This document shows, piece by piece, positions 1 to 6,431 of a DNA stretch of 12,428 nt. The stretch's first letter is position 1; each line of letters opens with the position of its first letter. The notes below the pieces were generated by a model. The model did no database searches, was not told the DNA's origin, and saw only the letters and a program-made list of their open reading frames with translations. The stretch is from Bryobacterales bacterium (GTDB lineage: Bacteria > Acidobacteriota > Terriglobia > Bryobacterales > Bryobacteraceae): NCBI GenBank assembly GCA_009697495.1, contig SHUN01000028.1:1-12428 (forward strand), given 5' to 3'. The position numbers and the translations under genes are program-made.

Positions 1-50
1 TCGACTGCCTGCTTCTTGAATTCCACGCTGTGGCGCCGCCACTTTGCCAT
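1..50 (-). CDS. IS3-family transposase OrfA, N-terminal fragment (cut by window edge)
   Basis: Translating the minus strand from the ATG at 50-48 gives MAKWRRHSVEFKKQAV before the window ends. The basic start followed by an S-x-E-F-K-x-Q-A-V pattern is the first helix of the helix-turn-helix of IS3/IS911-type OrfA proteins, which bind the terminal repeats and are normally joined to the OrfB DDE integrase by a programmed -1 frameshift. A GGGAGG ribosome binding site lies about 7 nt upstream of the ATG (minus strand, around 57-62), which supports this start. Only 16 codons are visible, so whether the transposase is intact cannot be judged. Confidence 0.7.
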   Translation of the reverse strand, partial: MAKWRRHSVEFKKQAV

Positions 51-116
51 CGCTAGACCTCCCGTTTAATGCAATGTGTGTTCTTTCAGCGTGTCCCACT
101 TTAGGGGGTCAGTCCA
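1..116 (-). mobile_element. Outer end of an IS3-family insertion sequence (partial)
   Basis: The element is read on the minus strand and runs off the left edge of the window. Its outer boundary is inferred at 116, where minus-strand sequence begins TGGACTGACCCCCTAAAGTG and continues to 92. That is the TG-start, C-rich style of terminal inverted repeat seen in IS3-family elements. About 40 nt further in come a strong ribosome binding site and an OrfA start codon, the normal order at an IS3 left end. The second terminus lies outside the window, so neither the paired repeat nor a target duplication can be seen. The family call rests on the OrfA N-terminus plus the terminal sequence; the subgroup is not determined. 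Confidence 0.7.
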
Positions 117-137
117 TCAGCGGGGTTCACATTGTTC

Positions 138-167
138 CATCGGCGTTGATCAGCGTTCATCAGCGGC
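138..167. repeat. Three tandem 10-bp units in the gap after the IS end
   Basis: Three consecutive 10-mers, CATCGGCGTT (138-147), GATCAGCGTT (148-157) and CATCAGCGGC (158-167), differ at only a few positions. A further related 9-mer CATCAGCGG sits at 115-123, straddling the inferred IS boundary. Short arrays of similar decamers occur between genes in many bacterial genomes; no function can be assigned here. The rest of the 117-223 gap holds no gene. Confidence 0.45.
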
Positions 168-196
168 ACGATTCTCCTCTTCGATTCACCGGATAT

Positions 197-218
197 TGTC
201 AATTCCTAATTGGGGACA
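197..218 (-). terminator. Weak dyad just past the DUF3500 stop, possible terminator
   Basis: CAATT (200-204) and AATTG (208-212) form a 5-bp inverted repeat with a 3-nt loop, flanked by TGTC (197-200) and GACA (215-218). It starts 6 nt beyond the stop of the minus-strand operon. There is no U-run and the stem is weak, so a terminator role is only suggested by position. Confidence 0.2.
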
Positions 219-223
219 CCACA

Positions 224-1393
224 CTAGTGCTTGTTCTTCGCGTAGTGCTGGCGAAGCAGATCTTTGCCATAGTCATTCCCATTCGGTGTGCGAATGACGA
301 CGTGAACATGCTCCTGATTCGGCCCTTGATCTTTCATGATGGAGCGCAACCCAGCCGGCCGCTGATGGTCGAATTCAATCAGTATCACAGGGCTGTGAAT
401 GCGGTAATAAAAGACACTCGTGTCGCCGGTCCCGCCGATCCAGGCGAACCACGTATTGTCTAAATGCTTCTCCACTTCGGCCAGCTTTACCTTCGCGTGT
501 CCGGCGTCCATGTTGCTGATGTACTTAGCGGCCAACGCGAACAGGGCCTTCTTCTGCGGCGCCGTCATGTCCGCGCCGCGCAGCCCGGCATAATCCAACA
601 CGACGTTATCCTTAAACGCCTCGCCCACGTTGTTGTTCGCCGGTTTCGCCACTTCCAACACGGCCTTCTTCTTCTGCCCGTCGTCCAGCGCCCGCACCAG
701 CGCCAATCCCATTTTCGGCTCTTCCTGCAAAATGGACGTGCCCTTGTATTTGCCGATCGCCGCTATCACCGGTTCCGACCCGACAAACACTGGCGACATC
801 ACCACCTGATCGCCCAGCACAAAGTAATTGACGATCAAATGATGCCCGTCAATCTGCCAGCCCCACGGTTTGTCCTTAGACGGCTCGCCCATGATCGTGA
901 AATGGTAACGCCATTCGCCGTATTCGACGAAGTTATTGTTATTCATCTCGCCCAGCGTCTCATTCAACTTCATGATGTCGCGTGATAGCTTTAACCCGTC
1001 CGCGCTAAGCGACGCCCGCAGCAGTCCAAACCCCAGTTCCCGCTGCTTCTCATTCATCTCCAGAAAACTCACGCCTTGCCGGATGTAGAAGTGCTGATTC
1101 ATCCATTTGCGCCATTCCGGATCGTCCACGGGGAACTTCGTCTTCGTCCGCTGTTCCGCCGTCAATCCGGCCAGAAACGCCACGGCCGCTTTTCGCACCG
1201 GCTCCGTTGAGACACCCGATGACTGGACCTTGAACAAATTCGGCTCCACCGTTCCCTTCGCCGTCACGCCGCGGAACGGTTCGGCCAACCCCGCCAATTC
1301 CGACTTCGCCGTCATCGCCCGGAATCGATCCTGCACGTCTTGCGAAAATGCCACAAGTACAACCACTCCCAGCCAGCCAATGAATCGCTTCAT
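224..1393 (-). CDS. Exported DUF3500 family protein
   Basis: A 389-residue protein of the DUF3500 family, whose biochemical function is unknown. The start at 1393 is chosen because residues 1-18 then form a plausible signal peptide (MKRF, then the hydrophobic GWLGVVVLVAF); the open frame continues upstream but only into the neighbouring gene's antisense. The family's typical blocks are visible: GWQIDGHHL at 178-186, PVFVGSEP at 201-208, DNTWFAWIGG at 312-321, IEFDHQ at 339-344 and EHVHVVIRTPNGNDYG at 361-376. Conserved His residues (184, 185, 343, 362, 364) suggest a metal or substrate site, but this is inference. It is the last gene of the operon, 5 nt beyond the DUF6282 stop, with a weak AGGGG ribosome binding site overlapping that stop. 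Length is normal for the family, so it looks intact. Likely periplasmic or surface; it may handle the compound the operon imports. Confidence 0.85.
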   Translation of the reverse strand: MKRFIGWLGVVVLVAFSQDVQDRFRAMTAKSELAGLAEPFRGVTAKGTVEPNLFKVQSSGVSTEPVRKAAVAFLAGLTAEQRTKTKFPVDDPEWRKWMNQHFYIRQGVSFLEMNEKQRELGFGLLRASLSADGLKLSRDIMKLNETLGEMNNNNFVEYGEWRYHFTIMGEPSKDKPWGWQIDGHHLIVNYFVLGDQVVMSPVFVGSEPVIAAIGKYKGTSILQEEPKMGLALVRALDDGQKKKAVLEVAKPANNNVGEAFKDNVVLDYAGLRGADMTAPQKKALFALAAKYISNMDAGHAKVKLAEVEKHLDNTWFAWIGGTGDTSVFYYRIHSPVILIEFDHQRPAGLRSIMKDQGPNQEHVHVVIRTPNGNDYGKDLLRQHYAKNKH

Positions 1394-1398
1394 GGCCC

Positions 1399-2229
1399 CT
1401 ACTCTAACAAATGCAGCGGGTTCACAACCATCATGCGCCGCACATCGTCGGCCGAAAAGCCGGCCGCGCGGATCTGCTCGGCGAATAGCGTCATGCCCTC
1501 CACCGGCGGCGGCGTGTCCGGTTGCCCCAGGCCGGAAGCCAGCACTGTTGAGTCTACGCCCACGTCGCTCACGGCTTTCACAATCGTCTCCATCGGCACG
1601 CTGCCGCAACGCGCTGTTGTCGAGACGAAGCAGCGTTCAAACATCACGCCGTAGCGCGCCAGATCCTTTTGCAGTTCGATGGGATAAAACGTCGGGCCCC
1701 ATTCCGGATGCGTCACCACCATGCGCCGCACGCCCTGCATGTAGGCGTAGCGGATCAGCGCCGCGCCCTCCTCCGGACTCAAATGGCCGGTTCCCAAAAT
1801 GGCGTTCGAATGCCCCAATAAGATCACGATCTCTTTTACGTGGTGCCGGATTTCGCCATGCGCGTCGAATACCGTCAAACCCCCATGGCCGCCCTCCCGC
1901 ACTTTGTGGTTGTGAGCGGACTTGGTCGGCATCCAAACTTCGCGCGCGCCCAACTGGAGCGCCACTTCCACGGCGGCAACGTTGAATCCGCCCACGCTGT
2001 CGTTCAGCACGATCCCGCCATGCACCGCAATCTCCGGCACGATCTTCCCCGCCAGATAAGCGCGGTCCATCGTCGGCACAAAATGGTTTTTCAACAGCAA
2101 CGCGCTTAACCCGCCGCGCGCCGCCTCCCGCGCCAGATCGATATCGTCGAAGCGCCGCGGCACAACGTCCGGCGCGCTGTGTACGTGTAAATCCGCCGCG
2201 CCGCGCAAGTACTCAGGCAATCCGCTCAT
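1399..2229 (-). CDS. DUF6282 family metal-dependent hydrolase-like protein (amidohydrolase superfamily)
   Basis: A 276-residue cytoplasmic protein with the layout of the DUF6282 branch of the amidohydrolase (TIM-barrel) superfamily. Visible motifs are DLHVHSAPD at 13-21 (the HxH metal pair of strand 1), LLLKNHF at 44-50 (candidate bridging Lys and His), VWMPT at 98-102, TGHLS at 147-151, THPEWGP at 173-179 and GLGQ at 233-236. Members are presumed hydrolases or lactonases, but no substrate is established. Where I would expect Asp near the C-terminal active-site motif (SDLGQ-like), this protein has SGLGQ with Gly233, which could impair catalysis; that expectation is from memory of the family. 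The ATG at 2229 overlaps the transporter gene by 17 nt and has GGAGGG 9 nt upstream, so translation is probably coupled. Five nt separate it from DUF3500. Confidence 0.85.
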   Translation of the reverse strand: MSGLPEYLRGAADLHVHSAPDVVPRRFDDIDLAREAARGGLSALLLKNHFVPTMDRAYLAGKIVPEIAVHGGIVLNDSVGGFNVAAVEVALQLGAREVWMPTKSAHNHKVREGGHGGLTVFDAHGEIRHHVKEIVILLGHSNAILGTGHLSPEEGAALIRYAYMQGVRRMVVTHPEWGPTFYPIELQKDLARYGVMFERCFVSTTARCGSVPMETIVKAVSDVGVDSTVLASGLGQPDTPPPVEGMTLFAEQIRAAGFSADDVRRMMVVNPLHLLE

Positions 2230-3424
2230 TGGATGTTACCCTCCATGCCGCCCATGTGGCGACGGCTCCCGCGATTGGTACCGCTAGAAAAGGAATAGCA
2301 TAACTTGAGGTTGACGCGGTCACCGCGCCCACGCCGCTCATCGCCAATGCGCCGAATAATGACCCGCTTCCGCCCAACAGTCCCGCCGCGGTCGACAAGT
2401 GTTGCTCGGAGACCTCCTGCGCCAGCGTCAGATACATTGCAATCCAAACTCCGCAGGCAAAGTTGCATACGATCAGGGCACCGATCATCACCGCTGTTTC
2501 CGGCCGCTGCGCTAACAGGAACGCCGGCGTCAACAATAGCGTCGCCAGCACGCAAACGGCGCGCCTCGCCGAGGCTTGCGTCAGCCCTCGCCTGATTAGG
2601 ACCAACACCATCACGCCGCACAACAGATAACCAAGATCCAGGCCAAGAAACACCGCCGTCAGTATCTTGGCCAGCGTTGCCGCGTCGCGGATTCCGTAAC
2701 TCTGCGCCAGATAACTCGGCGTCCAATTCACGAAGAAATAGAGGCACGGATTCATTAAAGAAGTGATCACAAACGCCAGCCAGAACGAGCGGAGCCGAAG
2801 AATCTCGCGCCACGCCGTCATCGGCGCCACGCCTCGCGCGCTCGCCTCTCCAAATGGAATTCGCGCGCTCACCGGCACCCACGCCGCGAACCACAAAAGC
2901 CCCAGCGCGCCCACCGCCACGAACGCCGCCCGCCATCCGTACCAGGCAGCTAATCCCAGTATCAGCGCCGGCGCCACCAACGCGCCCACCGACGTTCCAC
3001 TGGTGAATAGCCCGTTTCCCAGCGCTCTTTCCGCCGGTGGCATCACTCGCGAAACGATTCGCAGCGCCCCCGGCCAATTCCCTGACTCCATCAGTCCCAG
3101 CAACACTCGGAATCCAAAAAGCATCGCGAATCCGGTTGACAGTCCCGTCAACGCCGAAACCAGACTCCACGCCACCACGCCGCCCCCGTACAGCCATCGC
3201 AACGAGTACCGGTCCATCGCCAACCCGGCCGCAAACTGCCCGACCGTATAACTCCAGTAAAAGGCCGAGAACAAGTAGCCTAACTGGAGGTTGTCCAGGT
3301 GTAACTCGGCCTGTAACCGCGGCGCCAGCACGCTCAGTGTTTGGCGGTCCAGATAGTTCAGCGTTGTGGCTAGAAATAACAACGAGCACAGCGTCCATCG
3401 CAGACCCTTGCCCGGCGCGATCAT
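2213..3424 (-). CDS. MFS transporter, anion:cation symporter (hexuronate/sugar-acid) family
   Basis: A 12-helix major facilitator transporter (403 residues from this start) resembling ExuT/phthalate-permease-type ACS family members, which import organic anions with protons or cations. Near the start NYLDRQTLSVLAP (23-35) is a typical ACS helix 1 signature; GLAMDRYSLRW (67-77) matches MFS motif A between helices 2 and 3; RVLLGLMESGNWPGALRIV (106-124) is the characteristic helix 4 block. I prefer the ATG at 3424 because GAGG lies 7 nt upstream; an in-frame ATG at 3454 would add 10 residues but has only GAG directly abutting it and would leave just 29 nt to the divergent gene. It is the first gene of the minus operon and ends inside the DUF6282 start. 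Substrate cannot be read from sequence; the adjoining aldolase and dehydrogenase suggest a sugar acid or related carboxylate. Confidence 0.87.
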   Translation of the reverse strand: MIAPGKGLRWTLCSLLFLATTLNYLDRQTLSVLAPRLQAELHLDNLQLGYLFSAFYWSYTVGQFAAGLAMDRYSLRWLYGGGVVAWSLVSALTGLSTGFAMLFGFRVLLGLMESGNWPGALRIVSRVMPPAERALGNGLFTSGTSVGALVAPALILGLAAWYGWRAAFVAVGALGLLWFAAWVPVSARIPFGEASARGVAPMTAWREILRLRSFWLAFVITSLMNPCLYFFVNWTPSYLAQSYGIRDAATLAKILTAVFLGLDLGYLLCGVMVLVLIRRGLTQASARRAVCVLATLLLTPAFLLAQRPETAVMIGALIVCNFACGVWIAMYLTLAQEVSEQHLSTAAGLLGGSGSLFGALAMSGVGAVTASTSSYAIPFLAVPIAGAVATWAAWRVTSNERIA

Positions 3425-3459
3425 TCCGCGTCCTCGGACTGTCAATGTATCCATCTCGT

Positions 3460-3476
3460 GATAGACTATCCGTCTA
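3460..3476. promoter_or_regulatory. Overlapping palindromes between divergent operons, candidate operator
   Basis: The 59-bp gap between the transporter start (3424) and the dehydrogenase start (3484) contains GATAG-A-CTATC (3460-3470), a perfect 5+1+5 palindrome, overlapping TAGAC-N5-GTCTA (3462-3476). Both arms fall where promoters for either direction must lie, so a shared dimeric regulator is plausible. No regulator gene is in the window, and I could not pick confident -35/-10 pairs. The dehydrogenase ATG, 7 nt downstream, has no ribosome binding site in front of it. Confidence 0.4.
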
Positions 3477-3483
3477 ATCGCTT

Positions 3484-4518
3484 ATGAGCAAGTTTTTTGT
3501 CGGCGTCACCCCGGATTTCGCCATCGAGGCAAAAGGGCTTTACGAAGCCCAACTGGCAGCCAAACTCACCGCCGCCAACATCGAATGGGAGTTGATGCCG
3601 GAGCTGCCGGGCAACGCAGTGACCCCCGAAATTGCCGACCGTTACGACGCCATTTTTGCGCTCGCCTCCTGGTTTCGCGCCGATGGCGTGCAGGGCTGCC
3701 GCCGTCTGGCCGTCATCGCCCGCTGGGGCGTCGGTTATGATCGCGTCGACACACAGGCCCTCACCGCGAACGGTATCGCCCTCGCCATTACGCCCAACGC
3801 CGTGCGTACTCCCGTCGCCGAGGCGATCTTCACGCTGATGTTCGCCGTGGCTAAGAATTTGCGTTTGCAGGACCAGGTCACCAGGGCCGGCAAATGGCGC
3901 GGCGATCTGCCGCGGATGGGCGTCAATCTACGCGGCCGCGTGCTCGGCTCGGTCGGCTGCGGCAACATCGGCAAGGAAATGTTCCGCCTCGCCAAGCCCT
4001 TCGGCTTCTCTCGCCTCATCGCTTTTGACCCCTTCTTAAAACAGGAGCAAGTGGACGATCTGGGCGTTGAACTTGTCCCGCTCGACACTCTCATGCGCGA
4101 GTCCGATTTCGTCACCGTCAACGCCTTTCTCAACGAACAAACAACGGGCCTCATCGGCGAGCGCGAACTGCGCCTGATGAAGCCGAATGCCTATTTCATC
4201 AACACCGCCCGCGGTCCCATCGTCGATCAAGCGGCCCTCATTCGGCTCCTGCAAGACCGCGCCATCGCCGGCGCCGGCATCGACGTCTACGAAACCGAGC
4301 CCCCGCCGAAGGACTGCCCGCTGTTCGAATTGGATAACGTAATCCTCACCCCGCACGCGCTTCCGTGGACCGAAGAGATCGCGCGCGACAACAGCCTGGA
4401 AGCCTGCGACAACATACTCGCCGTTTCCCGCGGCGAAGCGCCGCCAGGTCTCGTGAACAAAGCCGTCCTCGATAATCCCCAATTTAAAGCCAAACTCGCC
4501 GCCCATGAAGCCCAATAA
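3484..4518 (+). CDS. D-2-hydroxyacid dehydrogenase (NAD(P)-dependent, phosphoglycerate dehydrogenase-like)
   Basis: A 344-residue cytosolic oxidoreductase of the D-isomer-specific 2-hydroxyacid dehydrogenase family, which reversibly reduces 2-oxo acids (for example hydroxypyruvate or glyoxylate) with NAD(P)H. The catalytic domain begins with a divergent N-terminus and RWGVGYDRVD (80-89). The Rossmann domain has GCGNIG (158-163), NTARGPIVD (240-248) with catalytic Arg243, DVYETEP (267-273) with Glu272, and TPHALPW (289-295) with His291. The catalytic Arg-Glu-His triad is complete. The start has no visible Shine-Dalgarno, so translation may be leaderless or weak. It overlaps the aldolase gene by 14 nt, indicating a two-gene operon, and is divergent from the transporter operon. 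Exact substrate is unknown; reduction or oxidation of a 2-oxo acid linked to the aldolase product is the likely role. Confidence 0.92.
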   Translation: MSKFFVGVTPDFAIEAKGLYEAQLAAKLTAANIEWELMPELPGNAVTPEIADRYDAIFALASWFRADGVQGCRRLAVIARWGVGYDRVDTQALTANGIALAITPNAVRTPVAEAIFTLMFAVAKNLRLQDQVTRAGKWRGDLPRMGVNLRGRVLGSVGCGNIGKEMFRLAKPFGFSRLIAFDPFLKQEQVDDLGVELVPLDTLMRESDFVTVNAFLNEQTTGLIGERELRLMKPNAYFINTARGPIVDQAALIRLLQDRAIAGAGIDVYETEPPPKDCPLFELDNVILTPHALPWTEEIARDNSLEACDNILAVSRGEAPPGLVNKAVLDNPQFKAKLAAHEAQ

Positions 4519-5284
4519 GTTCAAACAATCCATCGCCGCCACCGGCACCGCCGCCGGCCACATGATCAGCGATTTCGGCACCCGCAACATCGCCCGCATC
4601 GTCGCCGCCGCCGAACCGGATTTCGTCATGATCGACATGGAGCACACCGGCTACGACACTGAGCGCATTGCCGACCTCTGCGCCTGGTTCCGCGCCACTG
4701 ATATTGCGCCCATGGTCCGCGTGCCGCAGGGGCTCTACCACTTCTGCGCCCGCACGCTGGACGCTGGCGCGCTGGGCATCATGGTGGCCAATGTCGAAAC
4801 CGCCGCGCAGGCCAAAGACATCGTCGACGCCTGCAAATACGCGCCTCTCGGCCGCCGCGGCGTGGCTCTTGGCGGGGCGCATAATGACTTCGTTATGCCC
4901 GATCCCGCCGAGTATTTCCGCTACGCCAATGACAACACCACCGTCATTACAATGATCGAATCGCCCATCGGCGTGGCCAATGTCGATGCCATCGCGGCCA
5001 CGCCCGGCGTTGAAGTTCTCTGGGTCGGCCACTACGATTTGACGCAAGCCATGGGCATCCCCGCGCAGTTCCAGCATCCCGATTTTCTGGCCGCGCTTGA
5101 TGCCGTCATCGCCGCTGCCCGCCGTCATGGAAAACAGGCCGGCATTCAGCCCGGCCGCGTCGAAGACGCCCAGCAGTGGCGCCAAATTGGCTTCAACGTG
5201 CTGAGCTGGGGAATTGATTACGCCGTTTATCGCGCCGCCCTCGTCAGCGGCGTCAGCGAGGTCCGCAATATACTCAAGGGATAG
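4505..5284 (+). CDS. HpcH/HpaI family aldolase (2-keto-3-deoxy acid aldolase-like)
   Basis: A 259-residue class II (metal-dependent) aldolase of the HpcH/HpaI family, which includes GarL and HpaI; members cleave 4-hydroxy-2-oxo acids to pyruvate and an aldehyde. Visible landmarks: VMIDMEHTGYD (41-51) with the general-base His47, MVRVP (70-74) with the carboxylate-binding Arg72, GIMVANVETAAQA (91-103), YAPLGRRG (112-119), TMIESPIGVAN (149-159) with metal ligand Glu152, and VGHYDLTQAMG (174-184) with metal ligand Asp178. All expected active-site residues are present and the length matches the family. It starts inside the dehydrogenase gene (14-nt overlap) without a clear ribosome binding site, so coupling is likely. 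Together with the dehydrogenase and the divergent transporter it points to breakdown of a keto- or hydroxy-acid. Confidence 0.9.
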   Translation: MKPNKFKQSIAATGTAAGHMISDFGTRNIARIVAAAEPDFVMIDMEHTGYDTERIADLCAWFRATDIAPMVRVPQGLYHFCARTLDAGALGIMVANVETAAQAKDIVDACKYAPLGRRGVALGGAHNDFVMPDPAEYFRYANDNTTVITMIESPIGVANVDAIAATPGVEVLWVGHYDLTQAMGIPAQFQHPDFLAALDAVIAAARRHGKQAGIQPGRVEDAQQWRQIGFNVLSWGIDYAVYRAALVSGVSEVRNILKG

Positions 5285-5434
5285 TGGAATATCCCGTTGT
5301 GGATGGCCGCGTCCAACTGCTGTTCCTACTCGCCGATTCTGAAAAAGTGGTTTGCCGAACAGCTCCTCACCACCGCCCACGAACTTCAGGTCGGCGGGCG
5401 AATTCAACTCACTCCTAAAGGCCCGATCCGGTGA
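5285..5434 (+). other. Non-coding or decayed stretch after the aldolase gene
   Basis: The aldolase reading frame's stop at 5282-5284 is followed by a further open stretch in the register of 5285, up to a TGA at 5432-5434. It would encode the peptide segments WFAEQLL and HELQVGGRIQLTPKG. It has no start codon with a ribosome binding site and I do not recognise it. It may be the worn 5' part of the remnant that follows, or simple junk. No terminator hairpin is obvious after the aldolase gene. Confidence 0.3.
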
Positions 5435-5730
5435 CTGCATTCAGATGCTTTCGGTCTCGCTGTATCCGGAGCCGTGTGCCGATGCCCAACCGCCGCCAAC
5501 TCCCGCTATGCCACTGAAATCTCGGAACTCGGAGAAATCATTCCCCCAAATGGCGTTAGCCGCGGCTTCAGCTTCCAACTCACCGGAGACGGCAAAACCT
5601 ATCAAATCGCCGCCGTCCCCAAACTTACGGCGTCACCGGCCGCCAGTCTGTCTACTCCGGCCAAACCTTGATGATCCGTGCCGCCGATGGCCCGCAAGGC
5701 GCCTCCGCCTCCAGCCCCGAGATACGCTAA
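5435..5730 (+). pseudogene. Frameshifted remnant of a pilin-like exported protein (tentative)
   Basis: Two adjacent frames make sense only when joined. The first, up to about 5623, ends ...GFSFQLTGDGKTYQIAAVPK; the second, from 5623 to the TAA at 5728-5730, begins TYGVTGRQSVYSGQTLMIRA and ends in SPEIR. Adding one A in the CCCAAAC tract at 5618-5624 restores continuity. The pattern 'GYxFTLTGxGxxYxxxAxPxxYGxTGRRSFYxDQxGxIRAADG' is what I recall from C-termini of small type-IV-pilin-like proteins of Acidobacteria, so that is the tentative label. No hydrophobic prepilin N-terminus is found upstream, and a TGA at 5432 interrupts the frame, so the gene is broken or incomplete. It sits between the aldolase and the acetyltransferase, with no sign of function. 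Confidence 0.4.
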
Positions 5731-5734
5731 CTAA

Positions 5735-6247
5735 ATGCCCGACACCATTTCTCTGCGCCCGGCGGTCCCTCATGACATCCCTCAAATTCTTGCGTTCATT
5801 CAAGGCCTCGCCGAATACGAAAAACTCGCTCACGCCTGCGTCGCCACCGAAGAATCCCTGCGCCAAACCCTCTTCGGCCCCCGCCCCTTCGCCGAAGTCA
5901 TCATCGCCGATTGGAATGGCGAGCCCGCCGGCTTCGCGCTATTCTTCCATAACTACTCCACTTTCCGCGCCCGCCCCGGCATCTATTTGGAGGACCTATA
6001 TGTCGATCCGTCCCTCCGCGGCCGCGGCATCGGCAAAGCCCTTCTAAAAGAACTCGCCGGCCTCGCCGTCCAGCGCGGCTGCGCCCGCCTGGAATGGTCT
6101 GTACTCGATTGGAACTCCCCCGCCATCGAGTTCTATGAATCTCTTGGCGCCGAACCCCAAGAGGAATGGACCATCTTTCGCCTCACCGATGAATCCCTGC
6201 ATCGCTTTACCGCTTCGTCGACGCCAGCCAATGCACCAATACCGTAA
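5735..6247 (+). CDS. GNAT family N-acetyltransferase, SSAT/diamine acetyltransferase-like
   Basis: A 170-residue GCN5-related acetyltransferase that moves an acetyl group from acetyl-CoA to an amine. The sequence follows the spermidine/spermine (SAT1/SSAT2-like) type: LAEYEKLAH (25-33), GFALFFHNYSTF (66-77), GIYLEDLYVDP (82-92), the acetyl-CoA pyrophosphate-binding RGRGIG (95-100), and RLEWSVLDWNSPAIEFY (118-134) with Tyr134 as the likely general acid. Polyamines or thialysine-like amines are the expected substrates of this subgroup, but that is family knowledge. No strong ribosome binding site precedes the ATG. The final 15 residues (from about His156) do not look like the family and overlap, tail to tail, the 3' end of the minus-strand PD40 remnant by 41 nt. 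The protein otherwise appears intact. Confidence 0.88.
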   Translation: MPDTISLRPAVPHDIPQILAFIQGLAEYEKLAHACVATEESLRQTLFGPRPFAEVIIADWNGEPAGFALFFHNYSTFRARPGIYLEDLYVDPSLRGRGIGKALLKELAGLAVQRGCARLEWSVLDWNSPAIEFYESLGAEPQEEWTIFRLTDESLHRFTASSTPANAPIP

Positions 6248-6430
6248 TCGACTTCGCCCGCTCACTCGTGCCCACCGTATAAATCAAGAACCGCCGCCCA
6301 TCCGCCGATAGTACATACCGCTGCCGGAATGGATTCACGGCGGCGGGAGTCTTCGCTTGGAACAGCTCCGCCGACTTTCCCGGATCGCCGTTACGAAACG
6401 GCACCACCATCAACATTGAGGAATCCATCC
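6207..6430 (-). pseudogene. 3' end of a PD40/TolB-type beta-propeller protein, truncated by IS sequence
   Basis: On the minus strand the segment MLMVVPFRNGDPGKSAELFQ, followed by RQRYVLSADGRRFLIYTV and the end ITVLVHWLAS, stopping at the TAA 6209-6207, matches the recurrent C-terminus of Acidobacterial proteins that carry a PD40/WD40-like propeller, often behind a serine/threonine kinase domain ('L M x V P V ... L F ... Y x V x x D G x R F L I ... I T V V x N W'). Roughly 75 residues survive. The frame stays open further upstream to about 6698, but that part is the antisense of a transposase fragment and shows no propeller pattern, so the gene is cut at about 6420-6435. It converges on the acetyltransferase gene, overlapping it by 41 nt. 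Almost certainly non-functional. Confidence 0.55.
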
Positions 6431-6431
6431 A

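Noticed and set aside
138..167. CRISPR array
   Set aside because: The 10-bp units are contiguous with no spacers and there are no cas genes; too short and imperfect.
1394..1609. Upstream extension of the DUF3500 frame by 72 codons
   Set aside because: The extension lies over the DUF6282 coding sequence and has low-quality composition; a signal peptide starts at the ATG at 1393.
1107..1985. 292-codon open frame on the plus strand
   Set aside because: Arg/Ser/Pro-rich translation typical of GC-rich antisense; it covers parts of two real minus-strand genes.
2226..3398. 390-codon alternative frame on the minus strand inside the transporter gene
   Set aside because: Same strand, other register; Gly/Arg/Val-rich with no membrane helices, whereas the chosen frame has 12-helix MFS character and family motifs.
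4484..5440. 318-codon open frame on the minus strand
   Set aside because: It is antisense to the aldolase gene, whose active-site motifs are unambiguous; its translation is Gly/Asp/Val-rich with no domain pattern.
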